DNA from: Sphingomonas_B tabacisoli
Lineage (GTDB): Bacteria > Pseudomonadota > Alphaproteobacteria > Sphingomonadales > Sphingomonadaceae
DNA: 64,000 nucleotides
Direction of reading: 5' to 3'
Assembly: GCF_042678385.1 (NCBI RefSeq)
Contig: NZ_JBHUDY010000001.1
Coordinates: forward strand, 1,612,001 to 1,676,000
Part shown: piece by piece, positions 7,875 through 15,368 of the stretch
How positions within the stretch are numbered: position 1 is the first letter of the stretch
Layout of the letters: the number at the start of each line of letters is the position of its first letter
Notes under the pieces: model-generated
Databases searched by the model: none
What the model saw: the letters and a program-made list of their open reading frames with translations, nothing else
What the model was told of the DNA's origin: nothing
Program-made: the position numbers and the translations under genes

Positions 7875-9190
7875 TCCGCGCTCTGCTCGGCGTCCTGTTG
7901 ATGGCGCTGGCGGCTCCCGCCTGGGCGGAGAGCGTTTACCTGCTCCGCCCCGCACGCGTGTTCGACGGCGTCGACCGCCAGGCGCACGAAGGCTGGGCGG
8001 TGCTCGTCCGTGGCGAGCGGATCGAAGCGGCGGGGCCGAATCTGGCAGCGCCGGCCGACGCCACTGTAATCGACCTGCCGGGCACGACCTTGATGCCCGG
8101 CATGATCGAGGGCCACTCGCATCTGTTCCTGCATCCGTACAACGAAACGCCGTGGGACGATCAGGTGCTGCACGAGCCGCTGGCGCTGCGGACCGCTCGC
8201 GCCACGATCGCGGCGCGTAACACCCTGATGGCCGGCTTCACGACGGTGCGCGATCTCGGCACCGAGGGCGCGGGCTATGCCGATGTCGGTCTAAAGCAGG
8301 CGATCGATCAGGGCATCGTGCCCGGGCCGCGGATGCTGGTCGCGACGCGGGCGCTGGTGGCGACGGGCAGCTACGGGCCGAAGGGTTTCGACGGCGGCGT
8401 CGCGGTGCCGCAAGGCGCCGAGGAAGCGGACGGCCCGAACCTCGTTCACGCCGTGCGCCGGCAGATCGGCGCCGGCGCCGACGTCGTGAAGTTCTACGCC
8501 GACTATCGCTGGGGCAAGGGCGAGCCGAGCCGTCCCACCTTCAGCCTCGACGAACTGAAAGCCGGCGTCGAAGCCGCGCATTCCGCAGGCCGGATCGTTG
8601 CTGCCCACGCCGGCACCGCCGAAGGCATGCGCCGCGCGGTCCTCGCGGGCGTCGATACGATCGAGCATGGCGACGAAGGCACGCCCGAAATCTTCCGGCT
8701 GATGAAGGAGCGCGGCGTCGCCCTCTGCCCAACGCTGGCCGCGCGCGATGCGATCGCCCGCTATCGCGGCTGGAGCGGGCAGGAGCCTGCACCCGACGCC
8801 GTGATCGAAAGCCGCAAGAGCTTCGCCGCCGCCCGGGCCGCCGGCGTCACGATGTGCATGGGCGGCGATGTCGGCGTGTTCGCCCACGGCGAGAATGCGC
8901 GCGAGATGGAGCTGATGGCCGCCGCCGGCATGCCCGCCGCCGACGTTCTGATCGCGGCGACTTCGGGCAACGCGCGTATTTTCCGCATCGCCGACAAGCT
9001 CGGCGCGGTGAAGCCGGGGTTGCTCGCCGATCTGGTCGCGGTGGAAGGTGATCCGACCCGCGACATCGGCGCGGTTCGGCGCGTGCGGTTTGTGATGAAG
9101 GGTGGGGTGGTGTTTCGATCTGATGACCCTCTCCCCACCGGGGAGAGGGTGGGCGAGCGCAGCGAGACCGGGAGAGGGGCTGTGCGGTAA
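7871..9190 (+). CDS. Exported amidohydrolase (imidazolonepropionase/Xaa-Pro dipeptidase-like)
   Basis: Metal-dependent amidohydrolase of 439 residues with a clear signal peptide (cleavage near APAWAE, residue 19-20). Metal ligands fit the superfamily: HxH at 82/84, carboxylated Lys207 in VVKFYAD, His246, His266 in IEHGDE, Asp333. Related enzymes are dipeptidases or prolidases, and coupling to the M28 peptidase supports a role in peptide degradation. About 20 C-terminal residues after position 418 are encoded by repeat family C, so the original C terminus was probably near VFRSD. Confidence 0.9.
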   Translation: MIRALLGVLLMALAAPAWAESVYLLRPARVFDGVDRQAHEGWAVLVRGERIEAAGPNLAAPADATVIDLPGTTLMPGMIEGHSHLFLHPYNETPWDDQVLHEPLALRTARATIAARNTLMAGFTTVRDLGTEGAGYADVGLKQAIDQGIVPGPRMLVATRALVATGSYGPKGFDGGVAVPQGAEEADGPNLVHAVRRQIGAGADVVKFYADYRWGKGEPSRPTFSLDELKAGVEAAHSAGRIVAAHAGTAEGMRRAVLAGVDTIEHGDEGTPEIFRLMKERGVALCPTLAARDAIARYRGWSGQEPAPDAVIESRKSFAAARAAGVTMCMGGDVGVFAHGENAREMELMAAAGMPAADVLIAATSGNARIFRIADKLGAVKPGLLADLVAVEGDPTRDIGAVRRVRFVMKGGVVFRSDDPLPTGERVGERSETGRGAVR

Positions 9191-9250
9191 GACTCTGCCC
9201 CTCTCCCTGGCCGCTTCGCGGCCTGTCCCTCTCCCCAATGGGGAGAGGGT
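9125..9250. repeat. CCCTCTCCCC/GGGGAGAGGG palindromic repeat (family C), copy 1
   Basis: Perfect palindromes around CCCTCTCCCC-ac-CGGGGAGAGGG (from 9126) and CCCTCTCCCC-aat-GGGGAGAGGG (to 9250) flank internal GC-rich hairpins. The repeat overlaps the 3' end of the amidohydrolase gene and abuts the stop of convergent rppH, so it may serve as a bidirectional terminator. Related copies are at 46043 and 46650. Confidence 0.85.
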
Positions 9251-9718
9251 TTAGAGATGCTCCGCAAACTCGCTGAGCACTGCGCGGTAGAGCTCCTGTT
9301 TGAACGGCACGATCATCGCCGGCAGCTCGCTCGGCTCCGCCCATTTCCAGGCACGGAATTCTGGCTCCGCCGTGTCGATGCGCACGTCGGCGTCGGTGCC
9401 GAGGAAGCGGCACAGGAACCATGTCTGACGCTGGCCGCGATATTTGCCGCCCCAGACCTTGCCCTGCAGATCCTCGGGCAAGTCATAGTCGAGCTGGCGC
9501 GAGGCGCAGGCGACGATCTCGACCAGATCGCGGACGATCCCCGTCTCTTCCTCCAGCTCGCGCAGCGCGCCTTCTTCCGCGCTCTCGCCCGGATCGAGCC
9601 CGCCCTGCGGCATCTGCCAGGCGTCGAGCGCGTTATCGAGCCGCTGGCCGACGAACACCTTGCCCTCGGCATTGAGCAACATCACGCCGACGGCGGCGCG
9701 ATAGGGAAGGTCGCTCAT
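9251..9718 (-). CDS. rppH: RNA pyrophosphohydrolase (Nudix) RppH
   Basis: Nudix hydrolase of 155 residues that removes pyrophosphate from 5' ends of mRNA and so starts decay. The Nudix box runs about residues 39-61 (GGLDPGE...RELEEETG), and the length and WQMPQGG context match RppH rather than dinucleoside hydrolases outside this group. The start overlaps the end of the esterase gene by 4 bases. The stop lies at the edge of the family C repeat. Confidence 0.93.
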   Translation of the reverse strand: MSDLPYRAAVGVMLLNAEGKVFVGQRLDNALDAWQMPQGGLDPGESAEEGALRELEEETGIVRDLVEIVACASRQLDYDLPEDLQGKVWGGKYRGQRQTWFLCRFLGTDADVRIDTAEPEFRAWKWAEPSELPAMIVPFKQELYRAVLSEFAEHL

Positions 9719-10719
9719 TCCGCCGCCGCAGCCACCGTGTCCGCGCCTTGCGCCGCCTCGGCCATCACGCGCTCCGCTTCGGCCTCGTTGATCATGTACT
9801 TCAGGATCCGGAAGCAGGCAGCGACGTCGCTCGCGCTCGACGGAATGGCCTTCCGAAGCGTGATGAAGCCGTGGATGTTCCCCACCGCTTCCCGATACAC
9901 CGTCGGCACGCCCGCGCGGATCAGCTCGCCCGCATAGACGCGGCCCTGGTCGCGCAGGGGATCGAGGCCGGCGGTGATGAGCAAAGTCGGCGGCAATCCG
10001 GTCTGCTTGTGCAGGATTGGCGTGTTGCGGACGTCGCCCTCAGCAGCGCGATAGGCGTCGGAAAAATACTTCATCGACGGCTGATCGAGCAGGAAGCCCT
10101 GGCCGAAATCGCTGAACGACTGATATTTCTGCACATCGTCGACGACCGGATAGATCGGCCATTGCGCGATCACCGGCGCCTTGGCGGGCTTGTCGCGGAG
10201 CTGCTGCGCAGTGACGATCGTCAGGTTCCCGCCCGCGCTATCGCCGGCAAGCACCAGGCTGGCGACGCGCCCGCCAAGCTCCGCCGGGTTGGTCGCGACC
10301 CAGCGCGCGGCCGCCTCGCAATCGTCGGGCGCGGCCGGGAAAGCATGCTCCGGCGCGAGGCGGTAATCGACCGCCACCACCGGGATGTCGAGCGCGCGCG
10401 CCGCCTCGGCGCAGAAGCTGTCGTGCGTCTCCAGGTCGCCGATGACGAATCCGCCGCCATGAAAGAAGACGAGCACCGGGCCGGGTTCGCGCCGCTCGCG
10501 CGCGTCGTACAGCCGCAGCGGAATGTCACCCGCCGATCCCGGCGCCGTCAGGTTGCGCTTGACCGCAAGCTCGCCGGCGGGGAGGTCGGCCACGTCCTTC
10601 ATCATCGCATAGGCCGCACGCGCCTCGGGCGCGCTCATCTGCCAAGTGCGCGGGCCGGGCAGGTTGTTCAGAAAGCCAAGGAACGCCTGAACGTCGGGGC
10701 GAACATAGGGCTGGGACAT
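9715..10719 (-). CDS. Alpha/beta hydrolase, HSL-type esterase
   Basis: Cytoplasmic carboxylesterase of the hormone-sensitive-lipase group, 334 residues, no signal peptide. The HGGG oxyanion motif is at 87-90, the nucleophile Ser161 is in GDSAGG, the acid Asp253 is in GLDPLRD, and the base His283 is in NIHGF. Physiological substrate is unknown; short-chain acyl esters are typical. It is the upstream gene of a two-gene unit with rppH. Confidence 0.9.
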   Translation of the reverse strand: MSQPYVRPDVQAFLGFLNNLPGPRTWQMSAPEARAAYAMMKDVADLPAGELAVKRNLTAPGSAGDIPLRLYDARERREPGPVLVFFHGGGFVIGDLETHDSFCAEAARALDIPVVAVDYRLAPEHAFPAAPDDCEAAARWVATNPAELGGRVASLVLAGDSAGGNLTIVTAQQLRDKPAKAPVIAQWPIYPVVDDVQKYQSFSDFGQGFLLDQPSMKYFSDAYRAAEGDVRNTPILHKQTGLPPTLLITAGLDPLRDQGRVYAGELIRAGVPTVYREAVGNIHGFITLRKAIPSSASDVAACFRILKYMINEAEAERVMAEAAQGADTVAAAAE

Positions 10720-10767
10720 GGGCGGCTCCTCTCGGTTCTGATTCGAAACCTTTCTAGCCCCGTTCGA

Positions 10768-11994
10768 TCATCGGGTCAGCAGCCCGTGATTCTTCTTACC
10801 CGCCGACACCCGCACCGGCGCGTCGCCGATGCTGACGCTCAACCCTTCATCCTCGACCTTTTCGCCATCCACCCGCGCGCCGCCCTGCTTGATCAGGCGC
10901 CGGGCTTCGTTCTTCGAAGCCGCGAGACCGAGGTTCACCAGCGCGTCGACGATGCCAATGCTGCCGCCTGCAACCGCGAACGTCGGCAGCGCCTCGCCGG
11001 CGGTGCCTTCCTCGAAGGTCTTGCGCGCGGTCTCGGCCGCTTCCTCGGCCGCGACCCGGCCACGGCACATGGCGGTCGCTTCGTTGGCGAGCGTCTTCTT
11101 CGCCTCGTTAATCTCCGCGCCTTCGAGCGCCTCAAGCCGTGCGATCTCGTCCAGCGGCAAATCGGTGAACAGGCGCAGGAATCGGCCGACGTCGCGGTCG
11201 TCGGTGTTCCGCCAGAACTGCCAATAGTCGTATGCGGAGAGCTGGTCCTCGTTCAGCCAGACCGCGCCCGACATGGTCTTGCCCATCTTGCCGCCATCGG
11301 CCGTGGTGATCAGCGGCGTCGTGACGCCGAACACCTCGGTGCCGTCGACACGGCGGGCGAGCTCGACACCGTTGACGATGTTCCCCCATTGGTCGGAGCC
11401 GCCCATCTGCAGCCGGCATTCGGCGCGGCGCGACAACTCCAGGAAGTCATAGGCCTGGAGGATCATATAGTTGAACTCGAGGAACGACAGCGACTGCTCG
11501 CGGTCCAGCCGCAGCTTCACCGAATCGAAGCTCAGCATCCGGTTGACCGAGAAATGCTGACCGATGTCCCGCAGGAACGGGATATATTCGAGCTTGTCGA
11601 GCCATTCGGCATTGTCGACCATGATCGCATCGGTCGGGCCGTCGCCGAAGGTCAGGAAACGCTCGAACACGGTCTTGATCGAGGCGATGTTCGACTGGAT
11701 CGTGCCGACCGTCATCAGCTTGCGCGCTTCGTCCTTGAAGCTCGGATCGCCGATCTTGCCGGTGCCGCCGCCCATCAGCACGATCGGCTTGTGCCCGGCC
11801 TGCTGCATCCGGCGCAGCAGCATGATCTGCACCAGGCTGCCGACATGCAGCGACGGCGCGGTCGGATCGAAGCCGATATAGCCGGGGACGATCTGCTTCG
11901 CGGCGAGGGCATCGAGCGCCTCGGCGTCGGTGACTTGATGAATATAGCCGCGCTCCGAGAGCAGGCGGAGGAGGGAGGAACGGTATTCGGTCAT
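10768..11994 (-). CDS. tyrS: Tyrosyl-tRNA synthetase
   Basis: Class I synthetase of 408 residues that charges tRNA-Tyr. The HIGH-type motif is HVGS at 50-53, the tyrosine/ATP site includes the GGSDQWGN region near 198-205, and the KMSKS equivalent is KMGKT at 236-240. A C-terminal S4 RNA-binding domain covers roughly the last 65 residues. The length is normal for bacterial TyrS. Confidence 0.97.
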   Translation of the reverse strand: MTEYRSSLLRLLSERGYIHQVTDAEALDALAAKQIVPGYIGFDPTAPSLHVGSLVQIMLLRRMQQAGHKPIVLMGGGTGKIGDPSFKDEARKLMTVGTIQSNIASIKTVFERFLTFGDGPTDAIMVDNAEWLDKLEYIPFLRDIGQHFSVNRMLSFDSVKLRLDREQSLSFLEFNYMILQAYDFLELSRRAECRLQMGGSDQWGNIVNGVELARRVDGTEVFGVTTPLITTADGGKMGKTMSGAVWLNEDQLSAYDYWQFWRNTDDRDVGRFLRLFTDLPLDEIARLEALEGAEINEAKKTLANEATAMCRGRVAAEEAAETARKTFEEGTAGEALPTFAVAGGSIGIVDALVNLGLAASKNEARRLIKQGGARVDGEKVEDEGLSVSIGDAPVRVSAGKKNHGLLTR

Positions 11995-12035
11995 CGCGGC
12001 GGCGTGTTAGCGAGGTTGGACGGAAGAAAGAAGGG

Positions 12036-12121
12036 AGGGCTTTCGACACGCTCAGCCCGAACCAAGTTTGAAAGAGAACGCTGACCCTTAAACCGGTTTG
12101 GGCTGAGCTTGTCGAAGCGCT
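12036..12121. repeat. Palindromic repeat family B, copy 2 (opposite arm order)
   Basis: Arms AGGGCTTTCGACACGCTCAG (from 12036) and GGTTTGGGCTGAGCTTGTCG (from 12095) occur in the reverse order to the other paired copies. The element fills the divergent gap between tyrS and the GIY-YIG gene. Nothing else recognisable lies in 11995-12143. Confidence 0.85.
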
Positions 12122-12143
12122 CCCTTTCTTCTTTACAGGGGAG

Positions 12144-13001
12144 ATGACGTTCTGGACCTACATGATCCAATGCGGCGATCGGCATCTTTACGTCGGCCAC
12201 ACAAACGATCTGGAAAAACGGATGGGCGAACATCAGGCTGGTGTGTTCGCAGGCTATACGAGCACCAGGCATCCGCTGCATCTGGTCTGGTCGCAGGAAT
12301 TCCCGTCGCGATACGAGGCGGTGGAAGCCGAACGGCGTCTCAAAGGCTGGAGCAAGGCGAAGAAGCTGGCGCTGATCCGCGGCGACTGGGCGCTGATTTC
12401 GGCGCTGGCCAAAAACAAGAGAGAAGGGAGGGCTTCGACAAGCTCAGCCCAAACCGAGAAGGTGGTGAGGATGTCCCATTTCCTGCACCCGCATCCAGTG
12501 CAAATCCCTTCCGAACCGTTTAGCCTCGAAGCGACTGCAAGGTTTTCCGCCGATCGCATTCGTGCCCGCTTTCGCCTGACCGGCCCCGTCAAGCTCCTGC
12601 AACTACCGCCGCGGGCAGAACCAACCCGCCGCGACAATCTTTGGCAGCACACCTGCTTCGAAGCGTTCCTCGCCATCGAAGGCGGCTATCTGGAGTTCAA
12701 CTTGTCACCCTCCACCGAATGGGCGGCGTATCGCTTCAGCGGTTATCGTGAGGGCATGGCCCCCCTCGACGTCGAGCCCCCCGGCATCTCGGTCTCCCGG
12801 ACGGATCATACGCTCGAACTGACGGCCGACATCGCCTTGCCGCCGGGCCTCTCTCCCACGCGCCTCGGCCTTTCCGCCGTGATCGAGGAAGTTTCGGGCC
12901 GCAAATCCTATTGGGCGCTCAACCATCCGCCCGGCGACAAGCCCGATTTCCATCATGCCGATTGCTTTGCGATCGAACTCCCGGCACCCAGCGGCTCATG
13001 A
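12144..13001 (+). CDS. GIY-YIG nuclease domain fused through a repeat to a DOMON-like protein
   Basis: A single open frame of 285 residues. Residues 1-91 form a complete stand-alone GIY-YIG nuclease-like protein (YMIQ...LYVGHT, conserved Arg26 and Glu63, KGWSKAKK tail). Residues 92-105 (REGRASTSSAQTE) are the translation of a single arm of repeat B. Met110 then starts a DOMON-like protein that is usually separate. No stop codon intervenes, so either a fusion protein is made or the second part starts internally at 12471. The start ATG 12144 follows AGGGGAG closely. The nuclease substrate is unknown. Confidence 0.75.
   Translation: MTFWTYMIQCGDRHLYVGHTNDLEKRMGEHQAGVFAGYTSTRHPLHLVWSQEFPSRYEAVEAERRLKGWSKAKKLALIRGDWALISALAKNKREGRASTSSAQTEKVVRMSHFLHPHPVQIPSEPFSLEATARFSADRIRARFRLTGPVKLLQLPPRAEPTRRDNLWQHTCFEAFLAIEGGYLEFNLSPSTEWAAYRFSGYREGMAPLDVEPPGISVSRTDHTLELTADIALPPGLSPTRLGLSAVIEEVSGRKSYWALNHPPGDKPDFHHADCFAIELPAPSGS
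12429..12456 (+). repeat. Single arm of repeat family B inside a coding frame
   Basis: The arm AGGGCTTCGACAAGCTCAGC (28 bases in all) matches the right arm of the paired copies at 6561 and 50484. It has no opposite arm nearby. It is read in frame between the GIY-YIG and DOMON-like regions. Confidence 0.85.
12471..13001 (+). CDS. DOMON-like domain protein, probable internal start
   Basis: The C-terminal 176 residues of the fused frame resemble the DOMON-like beta-sandwich proteins of sphingomonads, which usually exist alone and start at the equivalent of MSHFLHPHP. ATG 12471 follows a purine-rich AAGGTGGTGAGG stretch, so independent translation is plausible. DOMON folds bind haem or sugars; the ligand here is unknown. 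No signal peptide is seen. The stop overlaps the NamZ-like gene by 4 bases (ATGA), which suggests translational coupling. Confidence 0.6.
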   Translation: MSHFLHPHPVQIPSEPFSLEATARFSADRIRARFRLTGPVKLLQLPPRAEPTRRDNLWQHTCFEAFLAIEGGYLEFNLSPSTEWAAYRFSGYREGMAPLDVEPPGISVSRTDHTLELTADIALPPGLSPTRLGLSAVIEEVSGRKSYWALNHPPGDKPDFHHADCFAIELPAPSGS

Positions 13002-14194
13002 AATTCGGCATCGATCGGCTGCTCGCCGACCCAGAACTCCGCAAACCCCTTGAGGGCCGTCGCGTCGCCTTGCTGGCGCACCCGGCGTCCGTCACCGAGC
13101 ATCTGACGCACAGCCTGGACGCCCTCGTCGCGGCGGGGGTGAACGTGTCGGCGATGTTCGGGCCGCAGCATGGCGTGCGCGGCGACTTGCAGGACAATAT
13201 GATGGAGTCGCCGGACTTCACCGATCCGACCTACGGCATCCCGGTGTTCAGCCTGTACGGCGAGGTGCGTCGGCCGAGCGGGCAGTCGATGCACACGTTC
13301 GACGTGATCCTCGTCGATCTGCAGGATCTGGGCTGCCGCATCTACACCTATGTGACCACCTTGCTCTACGTGCTCGAAGCCGCGGCGGAGCATGGCAAGG
13401 AAGTCTGGGTGCTCGATCGGCCCAACCCTGCGGGGCGGCCGATCGAAGGCCTGACGCTCCGGCCCGGCTGGGAAAGCTTTGTGGGCGCGGGGCCGATGCC
13501 GATGCGGCACGGGCTGACCTTGGGGGAGCTTGGCGCCTGGTTCATCAAGCTGAAGAAGCTCGACGTCGCGTATCGCGTGATCGAAATGGAGGGCTATGCC
13601 CCGGATGCCGGCCCCGGCTTCGGCTGGCCCGTCGAGCGTGTGTGGGTCAATCCCAGCCCCAATGCCGCCAACCTCAATATGGCACGCGCTTATGCCGGCA
13701 CGGTGATGCTGGAAGGCACGACGCTGTCGGAAGGGCGGGGCACGACGCGGCCGCTCGAGCTGTTCGGCGCGCCCGACATCGACGCGAAAGCGCTCATGGC
13801 CGAAATGCATCGGATCGCGCCCGGCTGGCTGGAAGGCTGTACTCTGCGCGACATCTGGTTCGAGCCGACTTTCCACAAGCATATGAAGACGCTGAACAAC
13901 GGCGTTCACATCCATGCCGAGGGGCGTTTCTACGATCACCAGGCGTTCAGGCCGTGGCGGCTGCAGGCGCTCGCGTTCAAGGCTATCCGGCGCCTGTACC
14001 AGGACTATCCGCTGTGGCGCGATTTTCCGTACGAATATGAATTCGACAAGTTGGCGATCGACGTCATCAACGGCTCGCCTCTGTTGAGGGAATGGGTGGA
14101 TGACGCCGGCTCCCAGCCCGGCGATTTGGATGCGATCACGCTTGTGGATGAGCGGGCCTGGGACGAGGAACGCCGGCCGCTTCTTATCTACTGA
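12998..14194 (+). CDS. namZ: NamZ-like exo-beta-N-acetylmuramidase (DUF1343)
   Basis: 398-residue member of the DUF1343 family, whose characterised member NamZ removes terminal N-acetylmuramic acid from peptidoglycan fragments. Typical family stretches are GPQHGVRGD early, VDLQDLGCRIYTY in the middle and LDRPNPAGR after it. The start ATG 12998 overlaps the DOMON-like gene stop. No signal peptide is obvious from this start, so a cytoplasmic recycling role is possible. The gene symbol is by family, not proven orthology. Confidence 0.85.
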   Translation: MKFGIDRLLADPELRKPLEGRRVALLAHPASVTEHLTHSLDALVAAGVNVSAMFGPQHGVRGDLQDNMMESPDFTDPTYGIPVFSLYGEVRRPSGQSMHTFDVILVDLQDLGCRIYTYVTTLLYVLEAAAEHGKEVWVLDRPNPAGRPIEGLTLRPGWESFVGAGPMPMRHGLTLGELGAWFIKLKKLDVAYRVIEMEGYAPDAGPGFGWPVERVWVNPSPNAANLNMARAYAGTVMLEGTTLSEGRGTTRPLELFGAPDIDAKALMAEMHRIAPGWLEGCTLRDIWFEPTFHKHMKTLNNGVHIHAEGRFYDHQAFRPWRLQALAFKAIRRLYQDYPLWRDFPYEYEFDKLAIDVINGSPLLREWVDDAGSQPGDLDAITLVDERAWDEERRPLLIY

Positions 14195-14277
14195 ATTGCT
14201 TCTCGTAACTCGCGCGAAACGTGCCGGAATCCGGACGAACGGAGGGTGAAAAATATTCGCGAATCCGCGTGTGGGTA

Positions 14278-14293
14278 TTAACCATCATTTTAC
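14278..14293 (+). promoter_or_regulatory. Possible CtrA-type box (TTAA-N7-TTTA)
   Basis: TTAACCATCATTTTAC has one perfect TTAA half-site and a 3-of-4 second half at the 7-base spacing used by the alphaproteobacterial cell-cycle regulator CtrA. It sits about 70 bases upstream of the small ORF at 14365, in the only AT-rich patch of this 170-base gap. A chance match is quite possible. Confidence 0.35.
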
Positions 14294-14364
14294 GATTGCG
14301 GGGCAGTTTTAAAGGCCGGGGACGGTTGGGGAATCGTCCGATGAGCGCCGGGGAGAAGGTCGCT

Positions 14365-14508
14365 ATGGAATCGAACGTCCGTTACTACGCACGTCGCGCT
14401 GCATACGAAGCCAATGCCGCTGCCAAGGCAATCACGCCGGAAGCCGCGATGCGCCGCCGTGCGCTGGCGGAAATGTTCTCGCGCAAGGCGCAGGAACTCT
14501 GCATCTGA
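14365..14508 (+). CDS. Small basic protein, 47 residues, unknown function
   Basis: Short frame MESNVRYYARR... with GAGAAGG seven bases before its ATG. The peptide is Ala/Arg/Lys-rich and looks helical throughout, with no membrane segment or cysteine motif. An upstream in-frame ATG at 14341 would add 8 residues. I do not recognise a family. The good ribosome binding site and the dedicated upstream gap support a real gene. It precedes tlyA by 50 bases. Confidence 0.6.
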   Translation: MESNVRYYARRAAYEANAAAKAITPEAAMRRRALAEMFSRKAQELCI

Positions 14509-14558
14509 TCTGACCGGCGCAGTTGGCGGCGCGCGATCGTGCCGCTAAGTCCGCACCC

Positions 14559-15293
14559 ATGGCCAAGCAGCGCGCCGACCAGCTCCTCGTGGATCGTGCG
14601 CTCGCCGAAAGCCGCACCCGCGCACAAGCGCTGATCCTTGCCGGCCTCGTCTTTTCCAACGGCCGGCGCATCGACAAACCCGGACAGACTCTCCCCGATG
14701 ACGCGCCGCTCGACGTGCGCGGCCGCGACCATCCCTGGGTCTCTCGCGGCGGCGTGAAACTCGCGCACGGGCTCGACCATTTCGGCTGGGACGTGACCGG
14801 CGCCGTCGCGATCGACGTCGGCTCCTCGACCGGCGGCTTCACCGATGTGCTGCTGACCCGCGGCGCTGCGCGCGTCTATGCGGTCGACAGCGGCACCAAC
14901 CAGCTTGCGTGGAAGCTGCGGCAGGACGCGCGCGTCGTCGTCCTCGAGCAACTGAGCGCGCGGCTGCTGACGCCCGAGCATATTCCCGAGCCGGTCGACC
15001 TGATCGTCTGCGACGCCAGCTTCATCTCGCTCGCCAAGGTGCTGGACGTGCCGCTGAGCTTCGCCAAGCCGCGGGCCAGGCTGATGGCGCTGATCAAGCC
15101 TCAATTCGAAGCGGGACGCGACGAAGTGGGGAAGGGAGGCGTGGTGCGCGATCCTGCGATCCATGCGCGCGTTTGCGACGAGGTGCGAAGCTGGATCCAA
15201 GGGCAGGGCTGGCGCGTCGCGGGCATCGCGCAAAGCCCGATCACCGGTCCCGAAGGAAACATCGAATTCCTGATCGCAGCCGAGCGCGGCTGA
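14559..15293 (+). CDS. tlyA: TlyA-family rRNA 2'-O-methyltransferase
   Basis: 244 residues: an N-terminal S4 RNA-binding domain (about 1-65) then an FtsJ-type Rossmann methyltransferase domain with the SAM motif IDVGSSTGGF at 85-94, VCDASF and IKPQFE. TlyA proteins methylate ribose in 16S and/or 23S rRNA; some also have been called haemolysins. The start ATG 14559 gives the usual MAKQRADQLL N terminus. Confidence 0.92.
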   Translation: MAKQRADQLLVDRALAESRTRAQALILAGLVFSNGRRIDKPGQTLPDDAPLDVRGRDHPWVSRGGVKLAHGLDHFGWDVTGAVAIDVGSSTGGFTDVLLTRGAARVYAVDSGTNQLAWKLRQDARVVVLEQLSARLLTPEHIPEPVDLIVCDASFISLAKVLDVPLSFAKPRARLMALIKPQFEAGRDEVGKGGVVRDPAIHARVCDEVRSWIQGQGWRVAGIAQSPITGPEGNIEFLIAAERG

Positions 15294-15368
15294 GCAATTT
15301 CGTCGAAACGCCAAGTCGTTGATCGAAACGACCGCGCACGCGAGTCGCGGTTGATTACAGATGTGAAC

